Assembly (NCBI GenBank): GCA_965212145.1
Contig: CBDBUY010000004.1
Location: 124,001 to 188,000, forward strand
Source: JAAEPI01 sp965212145
GTDB lineage: Bacteria > Bacteroidota > Bacteroidia > Cytophagales > Cyclobacteriaceae
Direction: 5' to 3'
DNA length: 64,000 bases
Under the pieces are notes generated by a model. That model worked only from the letters and a program-made list of their open reading frames with translations. It was not told where the DNA came from and made no database searches. Positions within the stretch are counted from its first letter, which is position 1; each line of letters begins with the position of its first letter. Positions 1 through 12,273 of the stretch are shown piece after piece. The position numbers were made by a program, and so were the translations under genes.

Positions 1-2184
1 TGAGCTGCGAGAACCTGCGCACGTAAATCCCGACGGCGAATGACTGCAGGATACTTTAAGAAATCAGATGGCACCAGCCCGGCCTTTGCACACCGAAGCA
101 GCTCAATCAGGTGTTTCGCTGCCACCTCAAATCACAATCCCAGATTGCTTGCCGCTCTTGCTGCCGTGCCAGTGCAACAGGATCTGAACACCACTGGTTG
201 CCTATTGACGCCCTTGACCGTCAGCCAATCCGCATGTAACAGCGCACTCGAACTATGCATTCTCCCCACCCACGACTTTAGTCTCGGGCTTGGTGGCTCT
301 AGCTCTGGGTTTGGGGCTTAGGGCCGCAGGGCTGATGGCCTGCAAGCCCGTAAATTTGTCCGGCTGCATGCTGTTCTTAACGAAGATGCCGAATGCAGAT
401 AAACATCTTGGGGAGCAAAGGCTAGGTGGCAAGTACTCTGCGGGCAAGTTGCGTCTGAAGCACTCAGTCGAAACACATGTTTCTTGCACACACTCTCGCA
501 AGCTTGTTGACAGCTTATGACAAGGCACATCTCACGTGTGCCACAGCAAGCCTGACCTCAAGCACGCCAAGAAGATCTTCACATTGAGGTAGCTATCTAT
601 GGCAGAGATGCTGCACGACAGAGAGAACCTTCCAACCTTGCAAACGCAGTTTGCAGAAATTTCAGAAATGCCAACGCAGTGTCGGCGGCAGGGCAGCCGC
701 ACCCTTCTTCCAGGAGCGTTGTTGGGACGAACACGTCCACAAGCAAAGGCACATGGTAGGTGTGGTGCCGTGTCTTCTGGTGACAAAAGTTGGACCGATG
801 CGCTCTAGTCTATAATGCAGACTGCTCATGGCCCTGGCCGACCCAGGTGTTTTGAACAGAGGTTTTGTGGCCTGATGTCTCCGCGTGCCACTAGTCGCTC
901 GTCGCACGTGCATGTGGCTGAGTCTTTGCAACAAGGAATTTGGCATTTGCGTCAGAGCGGAGATATCCGGAATTTCATCGCGGCCTCAACTCGAACAACT
1001 ATGCCAACTCCTAACGCGTTGCCATGAGTTTTGCGCTGTGTTTTGCAGGATCACATCTGGAAGGAACCATGAGGGTGGGGAGCCAGCCCGTAACTTCTGG
1101 CTGTGCGCGCCGTGCTGCTTGCAGTTTCCGCTGCTCGGGAGCAGCGACACTTGCCAGGCACGCGGTCTCACAGGGTTGGAGCACGGTGAATCGAAAAGCC
1201 GCTGAAGGTTGCAAGCTGATGGGCCAAGGGAGATAAAACGAGGCTGTTGCAACCGCTGAGCGCATTGAAACGACATTGTAATTCGACTCGCTGAAAGAAC
1301 TAAGCCTTGTCCTGGAAACTTAACAACCTCCATGCTGTTGCGAAACGCTGGTGATCACTAGGTACAACTGCAGCTATCACCAAGAGAGACAATATGCCGT
1401 CATTGGTTCAGGGGTAAGGGTGATGGGTTTCGGGAATGAGTTGTGGACCTCAGGCTTCAACTTCACCGCTGTGAGTTCAGGCCATACAGGTACAGCAGAG
1501 GGTGACGGCTTGAATCTTGTCTTCAAGGCAAGTCTCCACTCGAAGCTTGACCCTCTAACGACTGAAGACGTACTTTGGCCTATTGCGACTGAAACATGCT
1601 GTCGATTTGCGTCAATGGTTCCAAGGCTCCAACTCGGGCAGTCTCATTGGTAGAAGCCAGGCCACAACTGGCAAGGCTCCATGCCTCAGCACATCTCAAG
1701 AGAGCTCGCGTGCGGGCGTGAGAATGCCTTCCAAGAGCCACAGCACGCTCTCAGCACCCGGCATCCCGCAGCGAGGAATGTTTTGCAGTGACAGACTTCC
1801 TGAGTGAGGAGAGTGCAACTCCTGTGGAACCTTCGGTCTTTTCACCTTTTGGGCCTTAGCAGAGAGCAAGCTCATCATCTCTGCGGTTGTAGCGCTTACA
1901 AGAGATGAGCAACATCCACAGTGAAAGATCCCGCAAGTCTAAAATGCAAAACCAGGTTTGCATAAATGGTCAGGTGTTTCAGAACGTCCGACTTCACCGC
2001 TGCCCGGAATGACAGCTCAGCACTGAAGTCTTAAAGCGTAAGAGCCGGTAGCCAAGGGGGAAGCCCATGGTCCAGTCATGTCGTCTTGTCGCTTGCAAGA
2101 TTAGGACTGAAACATGCTGAAGCAAACAACACTGCCTCGCCGAAATTAATGCACGGCAGCCGGAAGCAAGCATCGATATGGATT
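1..2184. other. No gene recognised
   Basis: Short frames occur on both strands, but none carries a recognisable motif or convincing composition. It is probably intergenic or large-intron sequence. Confidence 0.5.
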
Positions 2185-2310
2185 CACCGAGCTGCACAGA
2201 CATCTCTCGAGCAAGCCTGGCAGGGTGTCAGCTTGGACAAGGCCAGCATCCAAAAAACTCTTCAGCTCTACATCACAATCTCCTTCTGGATACCAAGGAT
2301 GCGTGTCCCT
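2185..2310 (-). CDS. Unassigned coding-like exon
   Basis: The minus frame reads GDCDVELKSFLDAGLVQADT and LPGLLERCLCSSVNPY, a helix-prone protein-like sequence. No family was recognised and no neighbouring exon could be joined to it. Confidence 0.25.
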
Positions 2311-2395
2311 TCTAAGACCATGACACTCCCACCGCCATAGGCACGGCGTCCTCAGGAAAGGCTCACAGCCACGTCGCTTGCAACACATTGCTGAT

Positions 2396-2496
2396 GGTAG
2401 TTTCCCAACATAGGAGGACATCAAGGTCGACCCCAATATGCTACGGTCTTAGATATGGGGACCCCAAAAAAGTACCCCAAATTTGGTAAAACTACC
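2396..2496. repeat. MITE-like inverted repeat, GGTAGTTT family
   Basis: Terminal GGTAGTTT (2,396-2,403) and AAACTACC (2,489-2,496) are exact inverse complements. The inside carries GGGGACCCC and GTACCCC. The left end ATGGTAGTTTCCCAA is identical to the copy at 25,329. Confidence 0.65.
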
Positions 2497-2580
2497 GCGT
2501 GAAGGTATCATGCTGCCCGGGAGCGGCTAGGAGGCCGTGCTTCGCCAGCATCGTGAGGGCCTCTGCCTCAAGCAATCATT

Positions 2581-2690
2581 CCCCACTATTACTCGTACTA
2601 TGACTATGACTATGACTGCTACTCCTACTGTGACTATTCCTGGTGCTATGACTGCTACTATTACTATTCCCATGATTGTCATTCTATTCA
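2581..2690. repeat. Degenerate ACTATG/ACTATT microsatellite
   Basis: A run of trinucleotide and hexanucleotide units (TATGACTATGAC, CTACTATTACTATT) with point changes. There is no coding content. Confidence 0.8.
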
Positions 2691-4066
2691 AATTAGCATC
2701 ATATTCCGGTTGATAACATTGTCGTCATTTCGAGAAATCAGGTAACAGAAGCGCTGATGGGCTGAGGATTGTGCTTTGCCATCGACACCGCCTATCGCAC
2801 GTATCAGGCAGCGCTTCTGTTTCCATATTCCTAATACAGCCAGAATGCTACTGTGGCTACTGGATGAGCCATAAATCTTTGATGTCCATTTTTCGCCAGA
2901 AAAAAATAAAGAAAACTGCTCCCGTGGCAGCAGGTGCCAGCTGCGCGTACGTCACGAGCTCAGAGCAGTGTAGGGTTTGTTGGAGAACAAGCTGCCGGGT
3001 CGTGACGACCAGCCCCACGTTGCTTGGGGTGGTAAAATTGGCAGTGTCAGCTCACAACTGCTTTTCTGATCTGCACATTTCCTGTACCGCTTGTGAAATT
3101 CTCCGCTGGAAGCTCTGATCACAGAAGGCGCCTCCCCATAGCTTGGTGACCAAGCCAATGTGTTGCACAGCAGGGTGTGGCACCTGGCAGACGGCCGGAG
3201 CCTGAACTTCCTTTTTTAGATGCAGGGCAACAGAGATCAGCCCACCCGGTCCAGGTAGAGCGCCGCAAAGCGTGATGCCTCCTCAGCTTCTTCGGGCCAA
3301 TGAGCAGCAAACAATTACATTCAACGCTCCTGCCTCAGAAATGTTCCCAGCATCATCAGCCACGTCAGCCATGCCACAGGCCATCAAGGGACCCAGCCTT
3401 GATTCGTGTTCTGAGCATGTTTGCTTGAGTTCTTTTTGAGGCCGTGGGTTGGAGTCCAATGCCTCCGCTTGGCCTGTCCCCTACGAAGAAATGCGACAGA
3501 CCTACAACATCCTGAGAAGCGTGTCCAAGGACGGCCTTCTCACAGGACCCCGAGGCAGACATGCCCCAGCAAGTACTGTTATTGAACATTCTCCCAGCAC
3601 CAATGCCAACGCCAACACTTTCACAACTGTGCCTTCTACCGAAAGCAATCCTTCTAACAAGAAAGGCCCAACTGAACATCTCTACTGCGACTGTCCCGAC
3701 TAGACATCAAAACTCCTGATGACTGCATTTGCTATTCTGGACCAGATATAGATGCCCCTTCACTGCACTTTCATACTAGGTGCCTTGGCTGACACAAACT
3801 GTGAACGACTTAGGCTTCCACCGACGTTCTGCCTGCCAAGCTCATCAGAAACGGGAAGACCGGATTTGTTTCTTGATCAACAGCAGGCCACCTCGTCCAT
3901 CCCTTGTCCAGCTGGGAGCAATGAGGAGCGCATGGCTGCTGCGAGCCTTCAATGATTGATCTACGTAACTTCGAATGTGCCCTGTTGCAGCTGTAGCTTC
4001 ACCTCTATGGACATAGCCTAAGGCAGCAACCATCTGAAAGCGGGTGACTTCGGCAGGTCGCTGCAG
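2691..4066. other. No gene recognised
   Basis: Only short frames with no motif were seen. It could be intron sequence of the unresolved gene at 4.1-7.3 kb. Confidence 0.45.
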
Positions 4067-7000
4067 CTAGATGCCAAGAGCCGAAGCAGGGCCGCCTGAC
4101 AGAACACAGCAAATGTGCAGAAAATTGTCAGCTTCCATCAGAGGGATGTCCACTTCGAGCTGTGCATCGAGAAGGGTGAGCATGTGCTTGCTGTCCGTCA
4201 CGAGGCCTACAACAAAGGGCTCAAGCCTCCACCTTGGTGGCGTAGGCCTCCGCACAGTACACCTGGAGAAGACTGTGGCTGTGGGGAGATTTCTTTTCTG
4301 CAAGGAAGGTTTGGGAACTCAGAAGGCCAGGCTTAATTCTGCATAGACCACTGGCATCCGGGAAACTAGGAATTGAGCGCCTTGTGAAGCTTATCAGGTT
4401 GTACAGCTTTCCTTCCATTCACTGTTGCCATGTTGTCACTGTTGCCATGTTGGGGTTCTCAAGCTCGCTCAAGCTGTCGCAACTTGCTGAGCCCTGCGCG
4501 TTCCAGTCTTGGAAGGGACTGTTTTACGTGTAATAATCAAATTTTAACGGGACTGGACAGAATCCCTGCAAAAATCTGGCAGTGAGTTAGCCCTGCTCTT
4601 GCGCCTGCTGGAAGCTCGCCATCAGCATTGCACCCGGAGAGGCCCCTTGGTAGTGAGCAGATGCTGACCGGTCAAAACCAACTGAGGGCTCTGCTGCATT
4701 TGGACATCTGATGGCCTGTGGGACTCCGGAGCACCGCCGCACAGAACAGTGCCCGAAGCTTTCGCAAAGCCTAACAACGTGACAACGAATAGCTATCTCT
4801 GCGCCGCAGCCCTGCTCCTCAACTGCCCTGTATGTGGGGCTGCGGCTCGAAGCCCAAAACCTGGACAGGCAATGCGCCGGGCCTCCGGAAGACCATGGAT
4901 GGTGACTGTGCATAGTGTGGAGTCATGATCCTCATGATGAAGTTCAAGGGCGCAGCAACAATGGAGGCAGCCTGTCTTTTGTTTCTGAGAGTGTGGCCAA
5001 TGCACTGGCATTTCAGAGGCTGATTCGCCATATCTAGCTATGCTCGGAGTAATTCCGAGGTTCCGGTGTGTCCCATCTTGAGACTACACTCCAAGGCATT
5101 TACATGACGCAAGAAGCAAACGTCTAATTGCGTTGTATGTTGTGGTGGCAACTTCTCTTTGAAAGTTGTAGCCCTACGGAGGTCCTCCCCAAATGACTGT
5201 CGAGATCTTCTGTTGATTTATATATTGATTTGGGCAGGACATTTTAGGCTATAGGAAGGGCAAGACTCATTGAATCCTGCCTATGTACAGCATCTCAAAC
5301 ACAGATATCTTTCTTAAGCAATATCTCTTTGCGTATCAGCTCAAAGTGATATCCGCCATGGCAGGGAAGAAAGGGCCTTGTCTTGACAAGCAGTGCCCGG
5401 ATCTCTCCACCCACACATTGACTGAAATCAAATGAGTCATAGTCTGCAGTCTAAACTCCTAGAATCCTCCTTAATACGCACTATAACAGTCCCCTATACA
5501 ATCCACTGCAATACCCCCTTAAAGGAGTTTAGACTATAGCTCAAATGCGACTGCCAACTGAGGAATTTACGCTTGTCTCCGCAACGGAACCTCTCGCAGC
5601 TTCGACACAGGGGCTGAAGTTGCATCCAGCTGTTCCGGAAGCAGGCCTGCATAAAAGAAAAGTCCTCTTCACATAGACGCACGGTTTCAGCCCTGCCTGC
5701 GATCCGGAAGAGCGTTGACCTGAAATGCCTCGTTCGGAACCCCGTGACGACACCTTCTCCGAGGCCCAAGACCTTCACTCTCCAGCCGATGAGCACCTCC
5801 ACTGCTTCAATGCAAAGGCAAACTGCACTAGATCCGGATTTCGCAGAGCTGCTGTCTGGCCTCCGGCGATTTGGCACATACTTGAATTACGTCAGACCGC
5901 CTCAGCATATCTAAGCTGAGCTGACAAGCCCGTGTACATCAGCGACAGGTTATTCAGGCTGTTTGGTCAGGTGGCTCTTTGTCATCCGCAGCCGGTGACG
6001 ATGACCCGGGGCAATAGGGGCCCCTGCCCTGATTGGCAATGCCTCTGCACATGCCGAAGTCTCCTGCCAGCATCAAATTCTTTATGCTTGTCAGCTGCGC
6101 ACAAAATGCCAGAGATTGCCAGAGTGTGTGATTAGACATGTCAGTCCTTTTGGTCTGCAAAGTGACCTGGGGTTCAGTAGCAGGACTCCTTCTGCATGGC
6201 CCAAATGCCGAGAGCGAAGGACTGCATCGCCCAGGTGTTCGCAAAGAGTTGCCTCTCCATCTTCCAGCTGGAGAGCTCCCAAGCTGCACTTCCCCCGGAG
6301 CCGCATGGACCACAGCGTCAGCTCCGCCCGGAATCCCCTGCCCACGCCCACAGAAAGCAGCTGCTGCGAGTCCTGAGAAACCACAGATGGCGAAAGCCTG
6401 CCTTGCCTTCAACTTCCAACAAATGTGAAAGCATAGCAACAATGTGCAAAAATTATATGGAATAGGATATGCACGTCTCAGACTCCGCATGCAAGCTCAG
6501 AGTGCCCGCAAGGTCGAAGGTGAGGCGAACACCCACCAGCTGCTCCGGCAGCCCTGGCCCAACCACCAAAGTCCGCAGTGTATCGCTGTGCACTCTGGAA
6601 ACCTTGGAGCAGGATGCTGATCACTGCCCGGCGACCGTGCACTGCACCGCAGAGCAAAGGCTTTAGCAATCCAGATCATTCCAAGCAACCATGGACGTGT
6701 CGGACGTGAAACTCACTACGAGGAAGCGGGGCTGCCCCAGGTCGTCAAGCTTCGAGGTGTCCAACACACTCTCTGCTGGCACCAGGCGGATAAAGAATCC
6801 GGCCTTCCCAGTCTTCTGACAACAGGCTGAGCAAAACAGAAATTGAGAGTCAACCAAAGGCCTCAGCTTTGCTGTCGATGAGGTCGACCATCGTTTCCGC
6901 AGTGAGCGGTCGCTGACATCGGGTCCCGCCGCTGAGCACCATTTGCCCAAGAGCCGGCACCAGTCGCATCTGTCACATGTCAAATCGGGCAGCAGGGCAC

Positions 7001-7252
7001 CAACTTTCCAGAGCTAAGCAAAGCACAGAAAACTGGCCTGGCAGCAGAGTTCGGAGCCTTCTCGTTCTAAGTCCTTGCCTCAATCCACAGCTGCTGTGCG
7101 GTTGCACGCAGGCCCAAAACAGGAGCAAAAATGTCACGCTCTCCGCGCAATTCTGCCCTAAGGCCTTGCATGGGCAGTAAGCCAGCCGGGCCAAACAGGT
7201 CTCTGAGGCCAGCCGTGTGAAGCTCCAGCAATGCATCCTTGGCCAAGCACAA
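4067..7252 (-). CDS. Unresolved set of coding-like exons, function unknown
   Basis: Several minus-strand pieces have clear protein-like composition but no recognised family. They are LCLAKDALLELHTAGLRDLF and RGERDIFAPVLGLRATAQQ (7,252-7,067), GKAGFFIRLVPAESVLDTS and GQPRFLVVSFTSDTSMVA (about 6,830-6,690), TLRTLVVGPGLPEQLVGVRL and TFDLAGTLSLHAE (about 6,600-6,485), GWRVKVLGLGEGVVTGFRT (about 5,800, resembling a small SH3-like barrel) and LEPFVVGLVTDSKHMLTLLD with QLEVDIPLMEADN (about 4,230-4,110). They could belong to one multi-exon gene downstream of the hydrolase or to two. Borders are not resolved. Confidence 0.3.
5433..5543. repeat. MITE-like element, TGAGCTACAGT family, copy 1
   Basis: A perfect 13-bp inverted repeat, AGTCTAAACTCCT (5,448-5,460) and AGGAGTTTAGACT (5,523-5,535), lies just inside partially matching ends (TGAG...ATAGTCT and AGACTATAGCTCA). 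Length (111 bases) and internal CCCCTATACA-type sequence match the copy at 12,274-12,377. Confidence 0.75.
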
Positions 7253-7875
7253 GACCCCACCAACTTCTCCCTGTTGTCAAACAATATTCCCAAATTGAAG
7301 CACTCAGGGCAAGATTAGGTAATAGATTGATAGAGTACGCTGGCAAAAGCTCTGAGCCATTTCACAAGTGTGTACCTTCCTCGCGTCTGGGTTGATACTA
7401 CTTTGCGACTGCATTGGTGGGCAATTCTTTGATTGTAGAGGCGAACGTGATTTTACTCCTGGGCCATGGGTTTGGAGGCTTTCTGTGCAGCAGGCATGCA
7501 CACCTCGCTGCTGCTTGCCCTATCTCACCCAGTTTTGGGGCCTAGGGACAAGCTACGACCTAGCATGTGAAAGTGCTGGACATTGGACGTGCTGCTTGTG
7601 ATAATTCCCCTTGAAGTCTTTGCATCCCCAACGGCACAAGCCCTAAGACTCTCAGGACTGCTCCAGCCGCGGAGAATGGAAGGCTCTGCAAAGGAAGAGC
7701 GTAGCTTTCTGCCTGACCCAGGCTTGCGGAAGAATCGATGGCAAGATGACCGTTCAACAACAAGAGCCTTGCAAACAAGGCTACCAAAATGCACACAGAG
7801 CCGTCAGCACAGTTTGCGACTGCCGGATTGGAGTTCTTCTTCGATCCTACAAACTGCCTGCACGTCACGGATCTG

Positions 7876-9690
7876 GAGGAGTGATGGTCACCTTCCGTGA
7901 AGTACAACTCCTTCTCTCCGCGGTAAGCATTGCAAAGCTCCTCCTGCCCGTTTGGCAAGGACAATCAAGCTTCGAAGCACCAGCCCTATAAAAACAAAAA
8001 GCATAAAACTTTGGCACGGGCTCCGAATGGCGCGGGCAAATGAAGTCGTCGTGGCGTGCTGCAAGGAACCTCTCGAGGTTCGGTGCATAATCAGTCACTT
8101 GCCTCACCATGCCCGATAATTCAAGCATATACTAGAGGTTTTGCACAACAAGTCGCGGAGAAGCGACTGGATTATCATGAGCAGCCGGGAGATCCCAGCT
8201 GATTGAAACTTAAACCCTCCACAGGCTGCTTTGGGAGTCCCAGTATTAATAAGAAAGCTGAACCATCAAGTTCCCATGCATCATCTTACTGCAGCAAGGG
8301 CGCAAGGCCGGCATGAAGCACTGTCTTGCATGGCTCTTGCCTTCCAGATCCTCCCGAGTGCTGTAGTTTTCTGCATCTACCACGCGATGGGATGAGATCT
8401 TGGTGGATTTGAACCCCATTCACCAGAGCATGTCAGAGCTTGCCTTGTAGAATCTTTGGATGATATAGAACACACGGCGTTGGTATCAAGACTTTTCTTG
8501 CCAAAGGCTAGAGGGAGTCTGGATGAGCCCCTGCTCAACTGTTTCAACATTTGAGGTTAAAAAACTTGTCACATTATATTTGATCTGCAGGGTCCAACAA
8601 TTCCATATTCCATCTGCAAGGGGTCAAATGTCCATCAAAACCCTGTGTTCTCCATGATGGACAAGCAGGCGGCGGTCCTCAATATCAAAACCGGCCCTGG
8701 CTCGGATGGCTGCTCTGGCAGCTGGGATGATGGCACCTTCGCGGAGATTGGTCATGCGATCAACTAATCTTGTACACGGACATCATCTCCTCTTGTTGAT
8801 CAGGCTGAGCCGAAGCACGAGTGGCCCATGACGGGATCATTGCCTGGAGAAAGTATGTGGAGCAAGCTCTTGCTGAGTCTCTGCAGGCTCATGACACACG
8901 TCTGCAAGCATGCTGTTGAGCGCCTTCCTGCCAGCCAGCTCAGTCGCGAGGTCTCGGAGGGATGAAAACCTGGTGTGAGCACCCGGAAGTCCACAAGTTG
9001 GCAGCCCTCGTTGCTGTGGCACAGCGTTATGAAAGCGCCGTTGCAGCTCCAGCCCAGTGCCCTGATTGCATGTACGTGCAGCGTTGCATCCTGAGAAAAG
9101 GACGGACTGTCCAGCACCAAGGCAGCGATTGATGGATCACGGTCGGCGTGTAGCAAAGCCTCAGTTTGGCAACAGACGCGAGCAGCGAAATGCGTCTACT
9201 CTTCGGCCAGGCATATCAGATCTTAGCTGCTGAGGCACTGTGACAGCCCCCATGGAGCGGCCCCAAAGCGCTACCCGGGAGGCTTTACCAGTGGAGCGGA
9301 GGTGGGCAATGCAGGTAGCGAGATCGTCTCGTTCGAACCTGGGTGCAATGCCTTTCCGGCGCCCTGGGTCTCTTGCTCTTGAACCACATGAAAACAATTC
9401 TCTTTGCGGCTGAATCACCAACCCAGTGACACATAATCACCTTCTGAGACTCCACAGCCCGCGAAATCGAAGCAGAAAAGGCTGATTCGAAGTGGCAGCA
9501 AGAGCCTTGTTGTAAGGCAGATCTCATGTCCAGGAATGCTCGGAATCAATATTATCATGTGCAACTGCGAGGCGGCAGCAGCGGCAGTGCTTCCAGCCGA
9601 CAGGAGGAGTTTCCGTGCAAGAAAACGACCTTGGTGCATTTACGTTCCTCCACGGATCGCGCCTGCAAACGTGCTGGGTGACCGAGTTCA
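7876..9690 (-). CDS. Alpha/beta hydrolase (serine hydrolase, S33/ABHD17-like), about eight exons
   Basis: Pieces in family order: KVVFLHGNSSCRLEALPLL (9,650-9,575, oxyanion HGN), LFCFDFAGCGVSEGDYVSLG (9,483-9,415), ERDDLATCIAHLRSTG and VALWGRSMGAVT (9,337-9,235, nucleophile serine in GRSMG), ADRDPSIAALVLDSP (9,156-9,108), FSSLRDLATELA (8,972-8,935), AARAAIRARAGFDIEDRR (8,760-8,690), AARHDDFICPRHSEP (8,065-8,015, catalytic aspartate) and AYRGEKELYFTEGDHHSSRS (7,945-7,876, catalytic histidine). The whole core is covered, so the gene looks intact. Family members are esterases, thioesterases or depalmitoylases acting on acyl groups. The substrate cannot be read from sequence. The N-terminus before the HGN strand and any C-terminal extension below 7,876 are unresolved. 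All introns are short, about 70-600 bases. Confidence 0.82.
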
Positions 9691-10012
9691 AATTTAGAGC
9701 AAGTTGCGCATGGGCGGTCGTGTGATGACCAGTTCTCCTGAAAAGCAGATGCAATTACTAGCAAAAACTTGCATGGCTGAACTTCGAATTTGTGCCGCTA
9801 TCAGCTGCCCAACCGTCACTTGGGACTTGGCCACAATTACTGTTCCCAAATTTAAGGAACATTTTGTAGGGACTATGTAATGAGGATCCCAATCTAGGAA
9901 CCTGTATTATACTGAATTTAAGGGAATCTGCATACAATCCCTATACAAGCCTAGCTTCCAATTGATTTGATTTTCCATATCCTTTTCCAATCAGGCTAAT
10001 ATCCCTGAATCC

Positions 10013-10220
10013 TAAACCCTAAACCCTAATCCCCAGACCCTTAACCCCTACTAAACCCTAACCCTAAACCCTAACCCTGAACCCTAAACCCTGATCCCCA
10101 AACCCTAAACCCCCCTAAACCTTAATCCCTCAACCCCACACCCTGGACCCTAAAGGCTAATCCCTAAACCCTGAACTCTAAACCCTAATCCCTAAACCCT
10201 AACTGAACCCTAAACCCTCG
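10013..10220. repeat. Degenerate telomere-like array, CCCTAAA orientation
   Basis: About 25 units of CCCTAAA and close variants (CCCTAACC, CCCTAATC) fill this stretch. TTTAGGG-type repeats are the telomere sequence reported for dinoflagellates. The array is internal and mutated, so it is an interstitial relic. It forms an inverted pair with 10,318-10,391. Confidence 0.85.
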
Positions 10221-10317
10221 AAAAATCCCCCATGCGACGGCCATCCTCAGGCTGGGCAGGATCAGGTATCGGCTCAAAAAGTGAGCACCTGAGATTCTCA
10301 AACTGCCGACATGGCAC

Positions 10318-10391
10318 GGGTTTAGTGGGTTTAGGGTTTAGGGTCCAGGGTCTAGGGGTTGGGTTTAGGGATTAGGGTGTAGGGTTGAGGG
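10318..10391. repeat. Degenerate telomere-like array, TTTAGGG orientation
   Basis: About nine units of TTTAGGG and variants, in the opposite orientation to the array at 10,013-10,220 and separated from it by about 97 bases of ordinary sequence. Confidence 0.8.
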
Positions 10392-10636
10392 CGCTAAAAC
10401 ATCAGCTCTGAAAAGAAGTCCACCAGCCAAGGTTCTATTACTTTCTGCAGCCCATGAGTGCAGCCAGGTGTCTGCAAGGCTTGCCCACGCGGATTCTGAA
10501 GAACCAGATCCTGCCGCCGTCCATGCCCCTGCAGCGTTGAGATTTCAAGCAATCAACAGCACATTCATGAAAAGTCAGTACGCTTTGGTCAATTTCTACT
10601 TGTATACCTCTACCAGCCCTGCTACGTCTACAACCA

Positions 10637-10681
10637 GCCCTTCCTTCCTTCTTTCCTTCCTTCCTTCCTTCCTTCCTTCCG
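10637..10681. repeat. CTTC/CTTT microsatellite
   Basis: About eleven tandem tetranucleotide units, mostly CTTC with one CTTT interruption. Confidence 0.9.
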
Positions 10682-10769
10682 TGCTTGGGTTTGATTTCTC
10701 CATTTGCTTGGCTGATCCAGGCAGCACCCAGACGTCCAAGGCCAAGTCCCAAATTCGAAAAGGAGCTGA

Positions 10770-10930
10770 AGAGAAACCACGACGACCACGACTCCAACGA
10801 GCACCAAAACAACCGCGACGAGCAAGGCGAACACAAGAACAACAACGACGCAGACGATCACGACCACGACCACCATCATCACAACCACCCACGACCCCTT
10901 GACGACCGTCATGGCAACGCCGCCGCCGCC
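10770..10930. repeat. Low-complexity ACN-rich tract
   Basis: The plus strand is a degenerate series of ACGACC, AACAAC and CACGAC units. One frame would encode a threonine-rich linker and the other strand a valine-rich stretch. Threonine-rich linkers occur in dinoflagellate proteins, but no flanking domain was found, so this is treated as a repeat. Confidence 0.55.
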
Positions 10931-10979
10931 GACATTAAACATGATGACAATCATGAGACTCCTTCGCTATGACATTCTC

Positions 10980-12270
10980 TGACTGCTGTTGATTGCCAAG
11001 CAGTCTTTGCCCAGCCTTGTCTGCAATTCGGAAGGTTGTTGGCCCAAGCTTTGTTGGCGCATAGCGGCATCGTGGCGGCCTCACGAAGACAATGCTGCCA
11101 CAGGCGTGGATAGCAATTCAACACTGTTGAGATACTCTTCAGCTGTTGCTACAACTTTCTGAGTTTTTGCTCATCTACAGTGACTGCCTTGCGCCATCAG
11201 CTAGTCCCACGTTGGGCCTGATGATCAGGCTAAGCAACAAGTCCAGCGGGGAGCGGAGATCGACCTACCGGCTTCCGACGTATCTCTTGGGGTTGCTCAC
11301 CAGACTGCTTGGCGCAAGGGAAGTGACAACATAACATATACACACAGTACCAGGACTACTGCTATTCTGGCTTTACGACTACGCGTGCGCGATACTTGCC
11401 ATCATCATCCTTGGAATTAAGGGGGCTCACAAGGATGTTTCCAGAAATTGGGGGTCCACATATCGAAGACTCTACTATCCTGTAAAATATTTCTAAGAGA
11501 TATCCTACTTTTGGACACCTGCATATAGAATGGGCTTCTTTGCCTGTTCCAGTTGAATCTGCTGCAGCTCAGCTGGTGGCATGCGGAAGCCATTGGCTAG
11601 CGCTCCATGCCAGCCCAAGCCAGTAATCCACCCGCCCCCCCCGCCCTTGATGTTGCGCGCTGCTGTATGCTAAAACGTCTAAGTATTCAGTATAATGAAT
11701 GTCTCAGAACTCCATCTTTCAACTGTTAAAATACTCTAGCCGCGTGAAAACAATGCTTCCATGGACATATTGACTTATCTCTCCAACGTAGTCATGTCTC
11801 CATCATTGAGCAATGAGGCTATCTTTCGGTACAGCCTTGACCAAAAGGGCCCTGGTCAAAAAAAAAAAAAGCGGCACGAAAAGCTGCTTGCAACATGGGG
11901 CAACAGGGTGCAACAAGGAAAGAGGAGCGAAGCTAAATGTGTCAAAACCCTGAAGCTCCCGCCCAAGCTTCCCGAGCTTGTTGATTGGCCAGCGCCTGTG
12001 GCAGCAAGGGATCACCGCTCATGCCCCCCCCGTAATTCCGCCCGGTCCCATGTTGATACCATCATTCATACGCTGCTTTGCGGACAACGTCTGACAGTCT
12101 GCCCCCCCGTTAAGGAAGACTGAACTCAAGTTTACTCCGCTACTTGTAGCTTTCGTGACTATCACCCATGACCCTATTGATGATCTACGGGCAGAGTAGG
12201 AGCCAGTGCTCCGAAGGCTTCAAAGCTGTGCGGGGGCCAGAGGACGACAGCCCAATTGTGCCTCTATGCA
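10980..12270. other. No gene recognised
   Basis: It includes a run of twelve A at about 11,859-11,870 inside a 120-codon plus frame that has no motif and biased composition. A decayed retrocopy is possible, but nothing supports it firmly. Confidence 0.45.
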
Positions 12271-12273
12271 GGA

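Noticed and set aside
5954..6490. 178-codon minus-strand frame
   Set aside because: It is glycine/arginine/serine-rich with no motif. A different frame in the adjacent interval (about 6,485-6,600) looks more like real coding sequence.
10468..10972. Plus-strand frames rich in Arg/Pro, Asp/His or Thr
   Set aside because: They arise from an ACN-type low-complexity tract and a CTTC microsatellite, and no domain flanks them.
11761..12123. 120-codon plus-strand frame with a lysine run
   Set aside because: The lysines come from a 12-A homopolymer. No motif is present, and the opposite strand is equally open.
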